From contig JAEHOE010000035.1 in assembly GCA_016858145.1 (NCBI GenBank), positions 868,001-932,000 of the forward strand: a DNA stretch of 64,000 bases, read 5' to 3'. Of this stretch, positions 1 through 11,992 are shown one piece after another (the first letter of the stretch is position 1; each line of letters opens with the position of its first letter). Below the pieces are notes generated by a model. That model did no database searches. It saw only the letters and a program-made list of their open reading frames with translations, and had not been told where the DNA came from. Both the position numbers and the translations under genes were made by a program. Source of the DNA: Edaphochlamys debaryana (Eukaryota > Chlorophyta > Chlorophyceae > Chlamydomonadales).

Positions 1-51
1 CCCATCCCTTCCTCCCCCCCCCTTCCTTCCCCGCCCTCTCCCACCCCCCAG

Positions 52-3000
52 GCCACCTCCACGCTGTGCCTCATGGCCGGGGGGGTGCTGGACACGCACG
101 TGCTCATGTCCCTGGCGGTGGTGGCCACACTGGCAATGGGTATGGCGCAGGAGGTGGGGGCGGGAGGGGTGGGCGGGGAGCGGGCGGGAGGAGTGGTGGA
201 AGAGTGGGCGGGGAGTGAGGGGCATTGACCGAGGTTCAGGACCGGGGCGGGGCGCGGAGGCCAAGGAGGGACGCTGCGGGCACCCCGTGAAGAGTTTCTT
301 GTCGTCTGTTGCGTGCAGTGGGCTGCACGCTGTGCGGGTGCGGGTGCCCCTTCTCTGATAAATTGGAAGGCACTCAATGCAAAACACCCACCCCCCTCCT
401 CCCCCCCTAGGGCGCGCTGCTGCTGCTGCTCTTCCAGATCTCCCACTTCCTGGAGGAGAAGGTGGGGGGGGCTCGAAGGCAGGGCAAGGCAAGGCAATGA
501 TGCGGATTACACAGGCGGAGGGGGCTAGTAAGGGGGCTGCTCCAAGAAGCCGCGTTGCCCGCGGGAGTTCGCAATACAGACAACGGGGGGAGGAACCGCG
601 TTGCCAGTTGCCTCCCCTGATCCCGGTGCTCCGCTTCTGATCCCCCTTTCCGCCCGCCCCGCCCGCCCAATCCTCCGGTCCTCGCCACCGCCCCGCCCCC
701 GCAGTTCACGTCCCGGGCGCAGGGCTCCCTGGAGCGCCTCTTCGCCGCCGTACCGCAGCGGGCCACCCGAGTGGAGCTGGAGGCAGATCACGATCACGAT
801 CACGATCACGCAGATCACGATCACGGCCACGCGCACAGTCATGGCGCGGATCTCAATGGCGGGGCCGTGCGCCGGGGCGGCGTGCGGGGGCCGGATCTGT
901 CGACGTGCCGGGAGGTGGTGGCGTCGGCGGTGGCGGTTGGGCAGCTGGTGCTCGTGCGGCCCGGAGAGCAGGTGCGTGCGGCGGCTGCAGCGGCTTCGCC
1001 AGCGCTTGAGGTGCACCGTGCCCGTTGTCGTGTTCGCTTCGGCAGGCGCAAGGCGCAAAGGGGAACCACGGCTTTTGTGCGGTGTGCGGTTCCTGCGCAT
1101 GTGTGGAAGCGCATGTGTGGTGCCTGACTGCGGTCTTCTTCATTTCTTCCTCCGGGCTCGGGCTCGGCTTCCCCAGGTGCCGCTGGACGGCGAGGTGGTG
1201 TGGGGCGTGGCCTCCGTGACTGCGGCCCACATCAGCGGCGAGTCGGCGCCGTACAGGTGCGTGCGTGCGTGCGTGCGTGCGGTGCGTGCGGTGCGTGCGG
1301 TGCGTGCGGTGCGTGCGGTGCGTGCGTGCCCACGCGGGCACATGGACACGACGGCTGCCGCACGCTAGCCTGCCGTGCCCTGGTCCGACTTTTGTACCGG
1401 GTTCGCCAGTCCACCGCTCTCTGCCCCTACCTCGCCTCTCCTCCTTATCCCATGCCCCGCCCCTCCCCACTACCCGCAGGGTGGAGGCGGGCGGCTGGCT
1501 GCCTGCGGGCGCCCTCTCCGCCGACGGGGCCCTGGTGGTGCGGGTGACGGCGCTGGCGGCGGACTCCACGCCGGCGCGCATGGCCCGAATGGCGGCGGAG
1601 GCGCAGGTGTGTGGGGCGGGAAAGCAAGAGTGGCATAGAAGTTGGGGGTGTGGTGGAGAAAACAGGAGCGCCCGACGGCGGACTCCTGTGTCCTCAGGGC
1701 TCGCAGTCCTCCTCCTCCCTTCTGTGGCACCCGCGCTGAAGCCCTCGACGTGCGGTTTCTGATCCTTTTGTCTCCCCCCCCCCGCCCCTCACCTGCAGAC
1801 CTCACGCCCCCGCATCCAGCGCGTCATCGACTCCATCGGGGGCTGGTGGAGCCGGGGGGTGGTGGCGGCCACCCTGGTGGCGGGGGTGGGGCTGGCGGCG
1901 GCGGGGGTGCCGCTGTGGGAGGCGCCGGGTGAGCGAGCCGGGGGGAGCGGGGGTCCGTCAGCGGCGGGGGTGGGGCATGGGAGCGGGGCCGTGGGTGGGC
2001 AGTGGTTGGGTCCTTTGAAGGGCTGCAACTGCCTGCCAGCGTCCCACCTAACCTCCGCCCCCTCTCCTCACCCCCCTCGTGCACACAGGCGGTGCCGTGT
2101 ACCGCGCCCTGGGGGTGCTGGTGGCGGGCTCCCCCTGCGCCATCGCCCTGGTGCCCTTGGCCTACGTGTGCGCCATGGCATCCATCACACGCAAGGTGGG
2201 CCCTGGCTTGAGAAGGAGCGCCGGTTGGCTGCGGGGAGCAGCAAGCGGCCCGTGCGAAGTCACCGGCAAGGAGGCCAGGCGGCAGAGAGCAGCAGCGCGT
2301 GGTGTGACGGGCGGGGGAAGGGGACCGTTGAGAGGTCTGGGATCCCTTCAATCCTCCACCTCACCCTTTTCTCTCCCCCTACCTCTGCATCAGGGCGTGC
2401 TGCTCAAGGGCGCCTCCGCCCTGGACGCCCTGGCGGGGGTGGACACGGTGGCACTAGACAAGACCGGGACCATCACCACGGGGGAGCTGCGGCTCACGGA
2501 GGCAACCCTGCTGGGCCCAGTCGGACCCAGCGCGGGCCCGGGCCCGGCCAGGCCCAGTCCGGGCCCGGAGACCCAGGCGCCGCGGTCGCTGCTGCCGCTG
2601 CTGGCGGCCGGCGCTGCGCTGCGGGGCGGCAGCGTGGGCAGCCTCAGCCCCAGCCCCAGCGCGTCGCTGGCCTCCCTCGGCAGTAGCGCCTCGCTCGGCG
2701 GTAGCAGCGGCGGCAGTAGCGCGTCCCTGGCGGACGCCAGCCTGGGCTCGGTCGGCTACAGCCCCTCGGTCTCGAGCGTTTCCAGCAGCCTGTCTGACAT
2801 GGAGGGCGAGGCGGCCGGGTCGGAGGCGAACTCAGTGTCTGGATCTGGATCTGGGTCGGCGGCGGCGGCGGACTGGGCCGAGGTGGCGGCGCGCTGCGCT
2901 GTTGCGCTCAGTCAGGCGTCCAGCCACCCCGTGACGCGGGCGGTGGCGGACGCGGGGGGCGACCTGGCGCGCGGCGTGGCGGTGGCGGATCTGGAGCAGG

Positions 3001-5711
3001 TGAGGGCGGGGCGGGGGTGTGTGGGCCTGGGCTGGGTGGTGAGCGGAGGAGGCTAGGGTGCTGCTGGGAGACGTGCTGGGTTGAGGGGTGTGGCTGAGGC
3101 CAGGACGAGGGAGTGGGGGCTGAGGCGATGCCCCCCTCCTGACCGCAGGTGCCGGGCTCGGGCGTGCGGGGCGTGTGCCGCCTCCGCGGCGGCCGCTCCT
3201 ACGCCGTCACGTTCGGCTCGCTGGAGTTTGCTGCGGAGGCGCTCGCCGCCCCCACCGCCTCCTCCGCCTCCGCCGCTTCCTCCGCCTCCTCCTCGTCCTC
3301 CTCCGGTTCTTCCGCCTCCCCGGCAGCTGCCTTCCCCGCCGCGCCCTCTGCGGCATCGGTTTCGGCGGCAGCCGAGGGGCTCCGGCGGGCGCTGGCTGAC
3401 TCGTACGGCGGTGGCTCTACAACTTCCACGCATGACTCCGCCGTCAAGGCCAAGAGCTTCCTCGTCGTACAGCCGCTGCCGCACAGCCGCCGCCGTACGA
3501 CAGACGCGCACGGGCACGGCGCTGGTACGGTACCGGCGCACGAGCCGCCGCACGTGGCGGCGTTCCTGTTCGAGGATGTTGTACGGCCTGGCGTGGCGGC
3601 GGCCGTGGCGGCGCTTCAGGACGGCAGCTGGCGGCGCGGGCGTCGGCCCGACGGCAGCGCGTCCGACCCTGTGCCGGCGGCCAGCAAGCGTGTGGTCATG
3701 CTCACAGGTATGGTCAGCGCTCTTGCACTCGGCTTATTGCGGGGGGGGAGGGGGGGCGGGGGGCTCAATGCCTTGGACAGGGCAGGTGGGCGCTCCGGTC
3801 TGGCAATCGCCGCACCGCACGGCTTAGCGAGCCATTGCGTGCTTTGACTGCCGCTTGGCGCCTTGCCCTCGCTCCAACGTCCTGCACCCTCCCCTGGCCA
3901 CTGCCCGCAGGCGACAACGCCGCCGTTGCGTCCTCGGTGGCGGCGGCCGTGGGCATTGGCCGCGTGGAGTCGGCCCTGGCGCCCGCTGACAAAATGGCCT
4001 TCGTCAAGCGGGAGCAGGGTGAGCCAGGGGGAGGGGGCACGGTGAAGGGGAGCAGGGTGAGCGGGGGCAGCGCAAGCGGGGACAGCATGAGCAGAGGCAG
4101 CGTTGGCGTGAGCAGACGCTATGCATTCACGGCGTTCACCGGTAGCTAACAAGTTAACTGGTGCACGAAAATCTGCCAGCGCATTCACATCCACGAGAGC
4201 CTCCCCTCGTCCCCACCAACCCCTCCACCCCAGCGTGGCAGCCGAGAACAGTATTCCACATCACTTGGATGGACGGCGCGATGCATTCCTTTGCGCAACC
4301 GTCTTCGCTCACCCACACCTCCGCCCCATCCCCCCCACCTCCACCTCCACATCCTCCCCCCAGGCCGCGTGCTGATGATGGGCGACGGCATCAACGACGC
4401 CCCCGCCCTGGCGGCCGCGGCCGTGGGCGTGGGCGTGGCGGCCTCCCCCAGCGACATGGTGGCGGCGGCCTCGGACGTGATCGTGCTCAACGGCCAGGGG
4501 GCGGCGGCGCTGCCCTGGGTGCTGAGGGTGGCGGACCGCACGCAGGTGCGGATGGCGGACGGAGGGGGGCGTGGGCGTGGGCAGGGCAGAAGCAGGAGTG
4601 GCGCATCTCCACTCGTTTCTACTTTGTTCCCGAAACCCACCTCCACCCACCCCTCTTCCACCACCACCCCCTCCAGGCCGTGGTCCACCAGAACCTGGCC
4701 CTGGCCCTCGCCGCCATGGCCGCCGCCACCGCCCCCACGCTGGCCGGCGCCTTCCCGCTGTGGCTGGCGGTGGCCCTGCACGAAGGCTCCACGCTGCTGG
4801 TGGCGCTCAACTCGCTGCGCCTGCTGCTGGCGGGTGAGGAGGGGGTGGGGGAGTGGGTTGGAGGGACGCCTTGTGCCAGGGCGCAGGACGTGAGTGGAGG
4901 ATGGGTGGATGCGTTCGGGTGAGGGTGAAGGCGCTGATGTCGGCGGCGCAAGCATGTGGGCTGGGTTCCTTCATCCTACCAACCGCTGCCCCGCGCCCTC
5001 CCTTGCCCTGCAGACCCCGACCCCTATGCGCCCGGCTCGCGCGGCGCCTCGGCGGCCCGCGGCCCCCTGGCGGCTGCGGCGGAGGCGTGGAGGTCCCTGG
5101 TGGACCTAGCCACTGCGGACTCACACCACCACCACCACCACCACCACCACGATCACGACCACGCCCATGGCCACTCCCACGCCCACTCCCACGATCATCA
5201 CGACCATGATCATGATCACCACCACGATCATGATCACGATCACGATCATGATCACGACCACGACCACAGCCATGATCACGACCACGATCGCGATCGCGCC
5301 AAGGTGGTGGCCGGCTCCAGCGCCAGCGGGGGCCACAGCGCCGCCGCCGGCAGCAACGGCGGCAGCGCATGGGGCGCCGACGGCGGCCTGGTTCCCGCAC
5401 GAGCGCACGGCACGGCGGCCGGTCGCGACGTCTCGACTTCCGCCGTTGCGGCGACCGCGCCGGGTGGCGCGTGCGGGCAGCACTCCGGGTCAACCACCGC
5501 GGCCGGGTCCGCCGCGGCGGCGGCGGTTGATCTGGGCCTGGGCTGCTGCGGCGGTTGCAAGTGGCAGGGTGGGTTTCGGCTGGGACCGCTGGCGGCGGCG
5601 GGGCCGCACGGTGGGGGCCTCCTGGCGGGCTTGGGGGCTGAAGCGGGGCCTTGCGGCCCGCAGCCTCGCCGGCGGAGGACGGCGGGGCGGGTGGCGGCGC
5701 TCGCGCCCTAA
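52..5711 (+). CDS. HMA1: P1B-type heavy-metal ATPase, HMA1-like (5' end outside window)
   Basis: Membrane pump that hydrolyses ATP to move divalent or monovalent transition metals; plant HMA1 acts in the chloroplast envelope. Exons seen: 52-153, 411-461, 705-971, 1177-1256, 1480-1606, 1799-1928, 2089-2195, 2394-2999, 3149-3707, 3911-4018, 4364-4545, 4677-4833, 5014-5711, all phase-consistent, ending at TAA. Visible motifs in order: an actuator loop SGES (in place of TGES), the membrane metal site SPC (2130-2138), the phosphorylated Asp in DKTGT (2457-2471), the HP dipeptide (2925-2930), TGDN split across an intron at 3707/3911, and GDGIND (4381-4398). SPC rather than CPC, plus the sequence around it, points to the HMA1 branch. 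Odd features are a His/Asp cluster inside the actuator region, Ser/Gly/Ala-rich insertions in the nucleotide-binding part (exons 8 and 9), and a very long His/Asp C-terminal tail followed by a CCGGC motif. The N-terminus and first membrane helices lie before position 1. The metal transported is inference. Confidence 0.88.
1258..1328. repeat. GTGC / GGTGC microsatellite in an HMA1 intron
   Basis: Perfect GTGC units pass into GCGGT-GC units over about 70 bp, directly after the donor of the exon ending at 1256. The repeat begins at the splice donor itself, so length change here would alter sequence next to the 5' splice site. Confidence 0.85.
5124..5288 (+). repeat. His/Asp codon repeat encoding the HMA1 C-terminal metal-binding tail
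   Basis: CAC runs followed by alternating GAT/GAC and CAC/CAT codons encode roughly 50 residues that are almost only His and Asp, with a few Gly, Ala and Ser. Such tails bind Zn, Cu or Ni in transporters. Synonymous alternation of CAC/CAT and GAC/GAT makes the DNA less repetitive than the protein, which suggests selection on the protein. Confidence 0.85.
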
Positions 5712-6544
5712 AGACCTGATTATGGAGGCAGGACTTGCAGATGGAGGGCTGGGAGCTGATGCTAGGAACGCTGCTACCATGATTGCGCGCGAGCGGAGGT
5801 CACCAGCGGCGCAGGGCGTTTGAGAGGGGTCTGAGAGCGTCGACGAGCGCAGGAGAGCGAGAGACGGAGCGCAGCGGAAATCTGAGAGTGGTGCTGATCG
5901 GTACTTACTGCAGTGCTAGACAGGCGGCGTTCGGACCGAGCGTGGGCCGGGATGTGGGGCCTTGGTGCTATGGCGGCTTAGACAGCGGGCTTTAGGTTTG
6001 TGGAGGGGCTCGAGGAGGGGGCAGGGGGGCGCCTAGGACGATGCTGCAGGAAGTGTAGTGCTGGTGCTTGAGTGGAAGACAGGGCTCGAGGCCTGAGAAG
6101 AGACAGTGAGATCCGCTCGCAAACTCGTTGAATGGGCTGATCAGATGTCGGCATGCTGGCGGCAGGCCGAGACCAGCCGAGAGGCTTTGCGCTGTGGTGC
6201 GATGCCCGAGGCATGAAAGCCCGGGGGCCTTAGAGAAACTAGCTATGGTAGTACCTCCCTGTACCTCCTGGCGCTCCTGGCCTCGAGGGTGAATAGACGT
6301 GGCATGGTTGGGCATATGGGAGAGGTGCGTGCATGGGCAGGTGTGGCCTCGGGAGTCTCCAGGAGCCTCAGAGAAGGCACAAGGTCTGGTAACGCCCATG
6401 ACGCGCAAAGGCCAGCTGGCGTTTGATGCGATCTGGATTGGGATTCTATGCTGTGGTGTGTGATGCCGTTTGATGCGTTTGTAGCCGAGCCGGGCGCTTG
6501 CAGCCAAGTGTTGGCTCTCACGCCCAGGCCAGGTGCTGGGGAGA

Positions 6545-6549
6545 TGTAA
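6545..6549 (+). terminator. TGTAA polyadenylation signal, probable for HMA1
   Basis: First TGTAA after the stop at 5711; it gives a 3' UTR of about 0.85 kb, normal for volvocine algae. A second TGTAA lies at 6616-6620. No ORF with convincing codon use lies in 5712-6565. Confidence 0.55.
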
Positions 6550-6565
6550 CAGTAACTGTGCCGAA

Positions 6566-7219
6566 ATTCTAACGGGATTTTGCAGATGGAGGGCCCGAAT
6601 GAGGGGGCCGATTCTTGTAAATCGTGTGAGGTGTTACTCTGCGTCCTCCCCGCCATCCAACGTACGGATGCCGCAATGCCGCTTGTACGCACGCTGGTCC
6701 CCGCTGGCCCTCCGAGAAGGCGTCCGCAGGCTCACGTCCACGCCAACGCTGGGGCTGCCCCGTGAACTGGGCGGGGGCGAAGGCCAGGGCCGTGGAGGAC
6801 GAACAGCACGAGTGCGCAGGAGTTCCTTACATGGAGCACTTGTTGAAGTGGGTGCTGGACAGCTGCAGTGGTGGGGCGGCCATAGCCTGGCAAGGGGTCG
6901 CGCGAGGCGCCTACAGGGCAAAGGTCAGCCGGAAGGGGCTGGGAGAGAACGGAGCGAACGGAGCTCCGTAGAGCGGACCGAGCGGGCTTTCTTGGGGAGC
7001 CGGGTGACACGCGCCATCTTAGATATGCCAGTACCCCGTCCTCACAACAGGACCCGTCAGCCATCTTGGGCCGGTTCCTACCCTCCTGAGCGAAGGCGTG
7101 CAGCAGTGAGGGAGGGGGAACCCATGCCCGCCCATGCTTGCCCCTCGCAGGCCCCCATCGCGTAGACACCACTGCATACACAAAGCCACCACTGCACCGT
7201 TGACCCATAGGCGGCCTCA
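6566..7219. other. Intergenic / promoter region of the first ankyrin-like gene
   Basis: No coding exon is supported. A 69-codon ORF at 6762-6971 starts with ATG but has no recognised domain and no splice or codon support; it may be an upstream ORF or chance. No TATA box was identified with confidence. Confidence 0.4.
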
Positions 7220-9128
7220 ATGGAGGGCAAGCACTCGGCCTGCGACGCGGGCCCTGCGCCAATTCCAGACGTTTGGCTTCCGGCGATCGCAGTCCACATT
7301 GCGAGCTTCCTGCCTTCCAACGAGGTGGCATGCACGCTCCGTGTGCTGGACAGGGCGAGCGCGGAGCAGTTTAGCAACTTCCGCACTGTCCATCTCTCGC
7401 AGCAAGTCCCTCGCTGGGCCTTTGCGGAGTACTGGCAGAACCCGGAGGCCTGCAGGAGCCTCACGCGCAAGCAGCGGAAGGAGCTGGGCGGCCTGGTCGC
7501 GGCCAGCGGCGATGTGGCCAACCTCATCGTGGCCATCCAGGCGGCCGGGTGCACGTCTGCCGAATCCGTGCTTGAGGCCGCCGCGGGCTCAGGCGCGCTA
7601 GGGTGCTGCAAGCACATCGCCGGGGTGCTCCCGCCGTCGAGTTTCGCACTGCGGAAGGCGCTGAACGCCGCCGCCGAAGGGGGCCACCGCTCCGTGTGCG
7701 AGTGGTGCCTCGCTCTGGGGGCCGAGCGGACGTGGGGGGCCGTGGCTGCGGCCTACCGCGGCGGCCACCCGGAGCTGGCGGAGCTGCTGAGGCCGGAGGG
7801 GCAGCCCAGCAATCACGAGAAAGTCGGGATGCTGTGGGGTGCCGCAAAGGGCCGCAGCCTAGAAGAACTCAAGGGCCTGTGGGCGGAGTGGCCCGAGCAA
7901 CTGCGGCCAAACAGCACAGTGCTTTCCGCCGCCGTCGGCAGCCCCACGCCCGACTGGGAGTCCAAGGCGGAGTTCCTGCTCGCCAAGGGCTTTACGTTCG
8001 GTCCCTTCTCCGCCAGGGCCTCCCTGAGCCTGCCGCCGGACACGGCCCTGCAGCGGCTCGAGTGGATGCGGCTACGGGGATACGCCCCCGCTGCGGAGGG
8101 CTTCACAGACGCAATCAAGGCGGGCAGCCCGGAAGGCGTGAAGTGGATGCTGGACGCCGGGGCGCCGGCGGTACCGGACGCCATGGTGGAGCACGTGTGT
8201 ACGACAATCCCGCTCGAGCTGGTCCAGCTGCTCGTACCTCGGCACATGGCGCCGGCCCGGTTGATGAGGCTTGCCCTCCGGGCCGGCGCCCAAGGCCTCC
8301 CGGTCCTGCGCTGGCTGGTGGAGGCGTACGGGCCGGAGGTGCTGGACCCACGGACCCACGGGCCGGAGGGCCCAGGCGTTGACGAAGCGTGGGACTTTGG
8401 CACCGCCGCGTCCGGGGGCTGTGTGGAGTCCATGGCCCTCCTGCACTCACACAGCGGAACGAGCTTCAGTGCGTCCAGCTGGGCCCACGCCGCCCGCTCC
8501 GGCAGCGAGGCGGCGCTCGAGTGGCTGGTGGAGCAGGGCTGCCCCATGCCGGTGGGTGGGGGGGAGGGCGGTGGGGAAGGACTGCCAGGGGCTGGAATCT
8601 GGGTTCAAGGGGCGAGGCGCCACTGCATTCCATACATGAGTGGTGGTGGCGTGGTGCCTGCTGCGGACTGCTGCGCCCCAGCTGCTGACGGCATCCGGTC
8701 AGGCAGAGCTCTGAACCATAATCTCATTCCGCGTCCTGTGCTCACTGGGATGCCGTCCGCAGGCGAACGGCGAACCGTACTTCCGGGCTGCCGCAAACAG
8801 CGACGCCCGCACGCTGCGGGTGCTGCGGCGGCTGGGGCTGCCCTGGGGCAAGTCCTCCGGCGCCGGCGGAGCATTCACACTCTCCGTGCGCGACGGAGCG
8901 GACCTGGGCACCCTGCGCTGGATGGTGGCGGAGGGCTGCCCCGTGGACTGGGCGGCAGCGGACAAGGCAGTGGGTTGCAGGCAGTGCTGCTGTGCTGCCG
9001 ATGAGCCGTTCGAGCTGGAGGCACGGGCGTGGATTCGGGAGGAGGCCAGCGCTGCGCAGCCCGGCCCGCAGACGCTCGAGGCTTCGGAGGCCAGCTTGAG
9101 CAAGGAGCAGAAGCGGGGAAGGAAGTAG
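7220..9128 (+). CDS. Ankyrin-like / F-box-like protein, volvocine family, member 1
   Basis: Two exons, 7220-8551 and 8763-9128, joined in phase 0, give 565 residues. The N-terminus (about residues 15-50) resembles an F-box: a Leu-Pro start, then a helix with Val-Ala-Cys and Leu-Asp-Arg-Ala. The body is a run of degenerate ankyrin-like helical units with recurring GGH, WL and AA positions, for example AAAEGGH and AYRGGHPELAE. F-box plus ankyrin proteins usually act as adaptors in ubiquitin ligases, but here that role is inference. A paralogue starts at 62927 and shares about half of the aligned residues by eye, including the block at the EVACTLR motif. Cys-rich GCRQCCCA lies near residue 520. 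The ATG was chosen because it is the first in the open frame and aligns with the start of the paralogue. Confidence 0.8.
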
Positions 9129-9457
9129 GGCTTGGGGGGCGCGGTGCGTGCGGTGTTCGGAGGTGAGGAAGCACTGGTAGGGAAACCACAATGGCAGCAC
9201 CGGTCGAGTAAATGGGCTTGGCTGAGGCTTCGTTGTCATACCTGTGCCCACGTTTACCGCGGGAAATGGGTCGCGTAGCAGATCGGGTGGGGGGCTCAGC
9301 CCTCGTTGTCCGCCCCCGTGGGGCGCTCCGCTTGTCCACAGGGGGGAGTTGAAACATCGGCTGTCCTCCACCCCCTGGCCCCCCGAAGGGGAGTGAGCAC
9401 ACGATGCCGGACCCCACAGCGTCTATAATAACCCCACGGCACATGTGCATAGAAGCG

Positions 9458-9462
9458 TGTAA
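9458..9462 (+). terminator. TGTAA polyadenylation signal of ankyrin-like member 1
   Basis: TGTAA lies 330 bp after the stop at 9128, with no competing signal before it. The transcript would end near 9475, upstream of the next start at 9780. Confidence 0.6.
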
Positions 9463-9779
9463 GTGCAGCGCCTGAAGAGACCTACAGGATGCGCGTGGAC
9501 TGGCCGTCCACAGCATGCGACGCCAGGTTCCCAAAGGCCAGTTCGCCTTTCCTGGATGCGCACCGCCTTACACGTGTCACGCCTCCTCCTCATTACACAC
9601 AGCGGCCATTGCTGGTCAGTCGACACCGAAACCTGGCGGAATTTAATTTGGCGCAGCCCGTGCCACGCGTGGCACTTAGCCTTTGCTTCCTCAGCTTCTT
9701 GTAGCAGCCGTGGCAGGGCGGCCAGACTGCGCCTGGGCCTGGAACTGTTGCCTCGCCCAAAGGATTCAGCCAAGTGCGC

Positions 9780-10363
9780 ATGGCTCAAGACTCCGCGGGT
9801 GAGAGCGGGGCGCCGCTTAACTTTGCGTGAGAATCCGGCGAGCAGCCATCGGTTGCGTGGCTCTAACGTGGCTTCAACGGCATGCGATGCAGCCGGGGTC
9901 GTGCAGGTGCCTGAGGCGGAGGAGCACGGCGGAGGTGCCACCCAGGGCCTAAGTCCGGAAAACCAGCCAGTCACTCAGCAGCAGTTTCAGCACTTAGCGC
10001 AGCAGTTAACGGAGGAGATTCGGCAGTTGTTGCTGCAGCAGGAGGCGCCCGTGCAATACTGGGACGGTGAGACGTGTTGCGGCTAAGGGCAGTTTGGCTT
10101 GGCAGTGTTGTGTCACCGTGCCTGTCTCCGCGTGCCGACCAGATCCTTTCTTCGTGTGGGCCAAGGCGGCAGCGGCAGCCTGGAGCGCGGTGTGCGGGTG
10201 GTGGAGCGAGGCCGAGCACCCGGCCGCCCAGCCTGCCCAGCTGCGCCCGGACGTCCACGCCCTGTCTAACGCCGAGAGTAGCGAGGATGGGCTCAGCGGC
10301 AGCGCGCGTATCGACCACGGCTCCCTGCGCCGCCGCCACCCCCATTCCCCGCCCGCGCTGTAG
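9780..10363 (+). CDS. Small protein of unknown function with a YWDDPFFVW motif
   Basis: Three exons are proposed: 9780-9798, 9893-10066 and 10143-10363 (137 residues). Phases agree: GCC is split at the first junction and GAT at the second, the latter producing the Tyr-Trp-Asp-Asp-Pro-Phe-Phe run. A Gln-rich helix (about residues 30-60) is followed by an aromatic/Ala-rich segment that could be amphipathic or membrane-associated, then a polar tail. No family is recognised. The 19-base first exon is short and the start could lie elsewhere. An alternative 56-nt intron (10308-10363, ending TAG) would continue the protein to a TAA at 10756-10758; a hydrophobic stretch also exists in another frame at about 10390-10499. 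The 3' part is therefore uncertain. Confidence 0.5.
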
Positions 10364-10753
10364 GGTACCACTTGGCGGCATTGGTGCGGTACCTGTCGCC
10401 ATCGCCATGGTGTTCATGTGGCTCATTAGCGCCGTACCCGACTTGGCCGCCGCGAGAATGGTGCCGACGGCGCTGGGCGTCATGCCCCCCGTGCTCGAGG
10501 TGCGGCCAAGGCTGTGGACCCTCCCTACCGGCCCTTCCCCCGCCCGAGGAGGTCCTGTGGGGGGCCCTGCAGCGCCTCGCCCCGCCGGGGGCTGGCGGCG
10601 AGGGCGGGGCCGCGGGCGGCAGGCCGGGGACTGCAGCAGCGGGGGACTCCTGCAGCCAAGTGCTCCTCGTGCGGGGCCCCGCGGCTGCCGCAGCGCTGGA
10701 GGGGCTCGACTCCGCGGCCGCCGTTGAGGCTTTGGCCGTTTGTGGACTACCGT

Positions 10754-10758
10754 TGTAA
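10754..10758 (+). terminator. TGTAA polyadenylation signal of the small gene
   Basis: TGTAA lies 391 bp after the stop at 10363. It overlaps the TAA that would end the alternative longer reading frame, so only one of the two readings is likely to apply. Confidence 0.4.
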
Positions 10759-11992
10759 CTCGTCCTGCTCCGTAACCTTTGTCAACACGCCGCTCTGCTC
10801 AGGGCGTAGGGAGGCTTTCGGCTTTGGGTCAAGGTGTCCCTGGGGTCACGTCAGCGTTGCAGATGGCCATGGTCAGGAAGTGGTCGAGTCGGGCGGGGCC
10901 TTGCCGAATGGGCATGGCACCGGTCGGGCAACAGGGTGAAGCACGGCCTGGCTAGGCGTCTTCCATAACCACATTCACCCGCCAACCCGCAGGAACCCGC
11001 CAGCCAGCTGGGGGGCCGGCGCCGTGCATGCCCTCGTCACTTGCATTACAGTGTGCTTTCCAACCCGCCAGCTCAACCGCCACCCCTCCCCACCCCGCGC
11101 ACAGCCCTGCAGGGTCGGCGCAGGACGGTACGAGTTGGGCATTTCCGCAAGCATACTTCCCGCCTGTTGCCGCACACAACCATGGACCGGGGTTGAAGTG
11201 ACGCAGCACAGCTAGCCCGATACCACCACCACCACAAACTAGGACGCGCGTTCACCTGCACGACGGTGTGCTCGTCCCCACTAGTAAGGCCCGGGCCCCC
11301 GGAAGCAGCAGATACCTAGCAGCAGGCCCACGCGACAGCATCACGCCTCGCGGTTAACTACAGTGTAAAAGGTAAGCCGCTAAGGAAGGCAAGCGCCTAG
11401 AGTTCTATGCCTTGTGCAGTCGCTACTCGTGCGCATGTTAGTATGCACCCATGCAGCAGCGCTTTGAAGTAAAAGGGAAACCACGTTCCGCAAAGTAAGG
11501 TGCAAGGTGCAGGCATTGACGTCCACCCAGATGCTACCTCCCATGAAGGGCCGCACGTGGCGACCCCACGCAAGGGCGAGCGATGGAAGTTGGGGACCTA
11601 GTGCCAAAGGGGACGCCCTACTGGCCAATAGTAGTTTCCGTGTATCTTCGGCCCCCACAAGATGTAAATGAATTTGGTGTTAACCTGCCAGATAAAACTT
11701 CACACCACCGATGCCGCCTCTGGCCCAACCCGCACCTGCGCACTGCCGTACCCTGCCGTACAGCTCCCACGGATGAAGCCACACCCATGCATCAAGTTAA
11801 ACGAGCCACGGGATGTATAACGGGATGAGAAAGGGCGTCCGCAAGACGGGGCCGCGCACAGCAAAACCCCGCGCTACCCCGGACAGCTCCCGCAAAACCC
11901 GAACATAGCAAGCTAGCTCTTGGCTTTGCACAACTGCACAGTTACTCAAGGTCCACTGTAACCACCGATGAAGGTCCTACGCATGTATCCAC
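10759..11992. other. Interval between convergent genes (3' UTRs)
   Basis: The only coding claim is on the flanks. GC is lower than in the exons and stop codons are frequent in all frames. It is most simply the 3' UTR of the minus-strand LRR gene plus a short spacer. Further plus-strand TGTAA sites lie near 11364 and 11957. Confidence 0.45.
11046..11050 (-). terminator. Candidate polyadenylation signal of the LRR gene (TTACA on + strand)
   Basis: First TGTAA on the minus strand after the stop at 11993-11995; it implies a 3' UTR near 0.95 kb. Confidence 0.4.

Noticed and set aside
525..1581. Long open frames antisense and in other frames over HMA1 exons (for example minus 853-1581).
   Set aside because: GC-rich DNA with few stop codons; they cover introns and repeats, lack domains and conflict with a well-supported gene.
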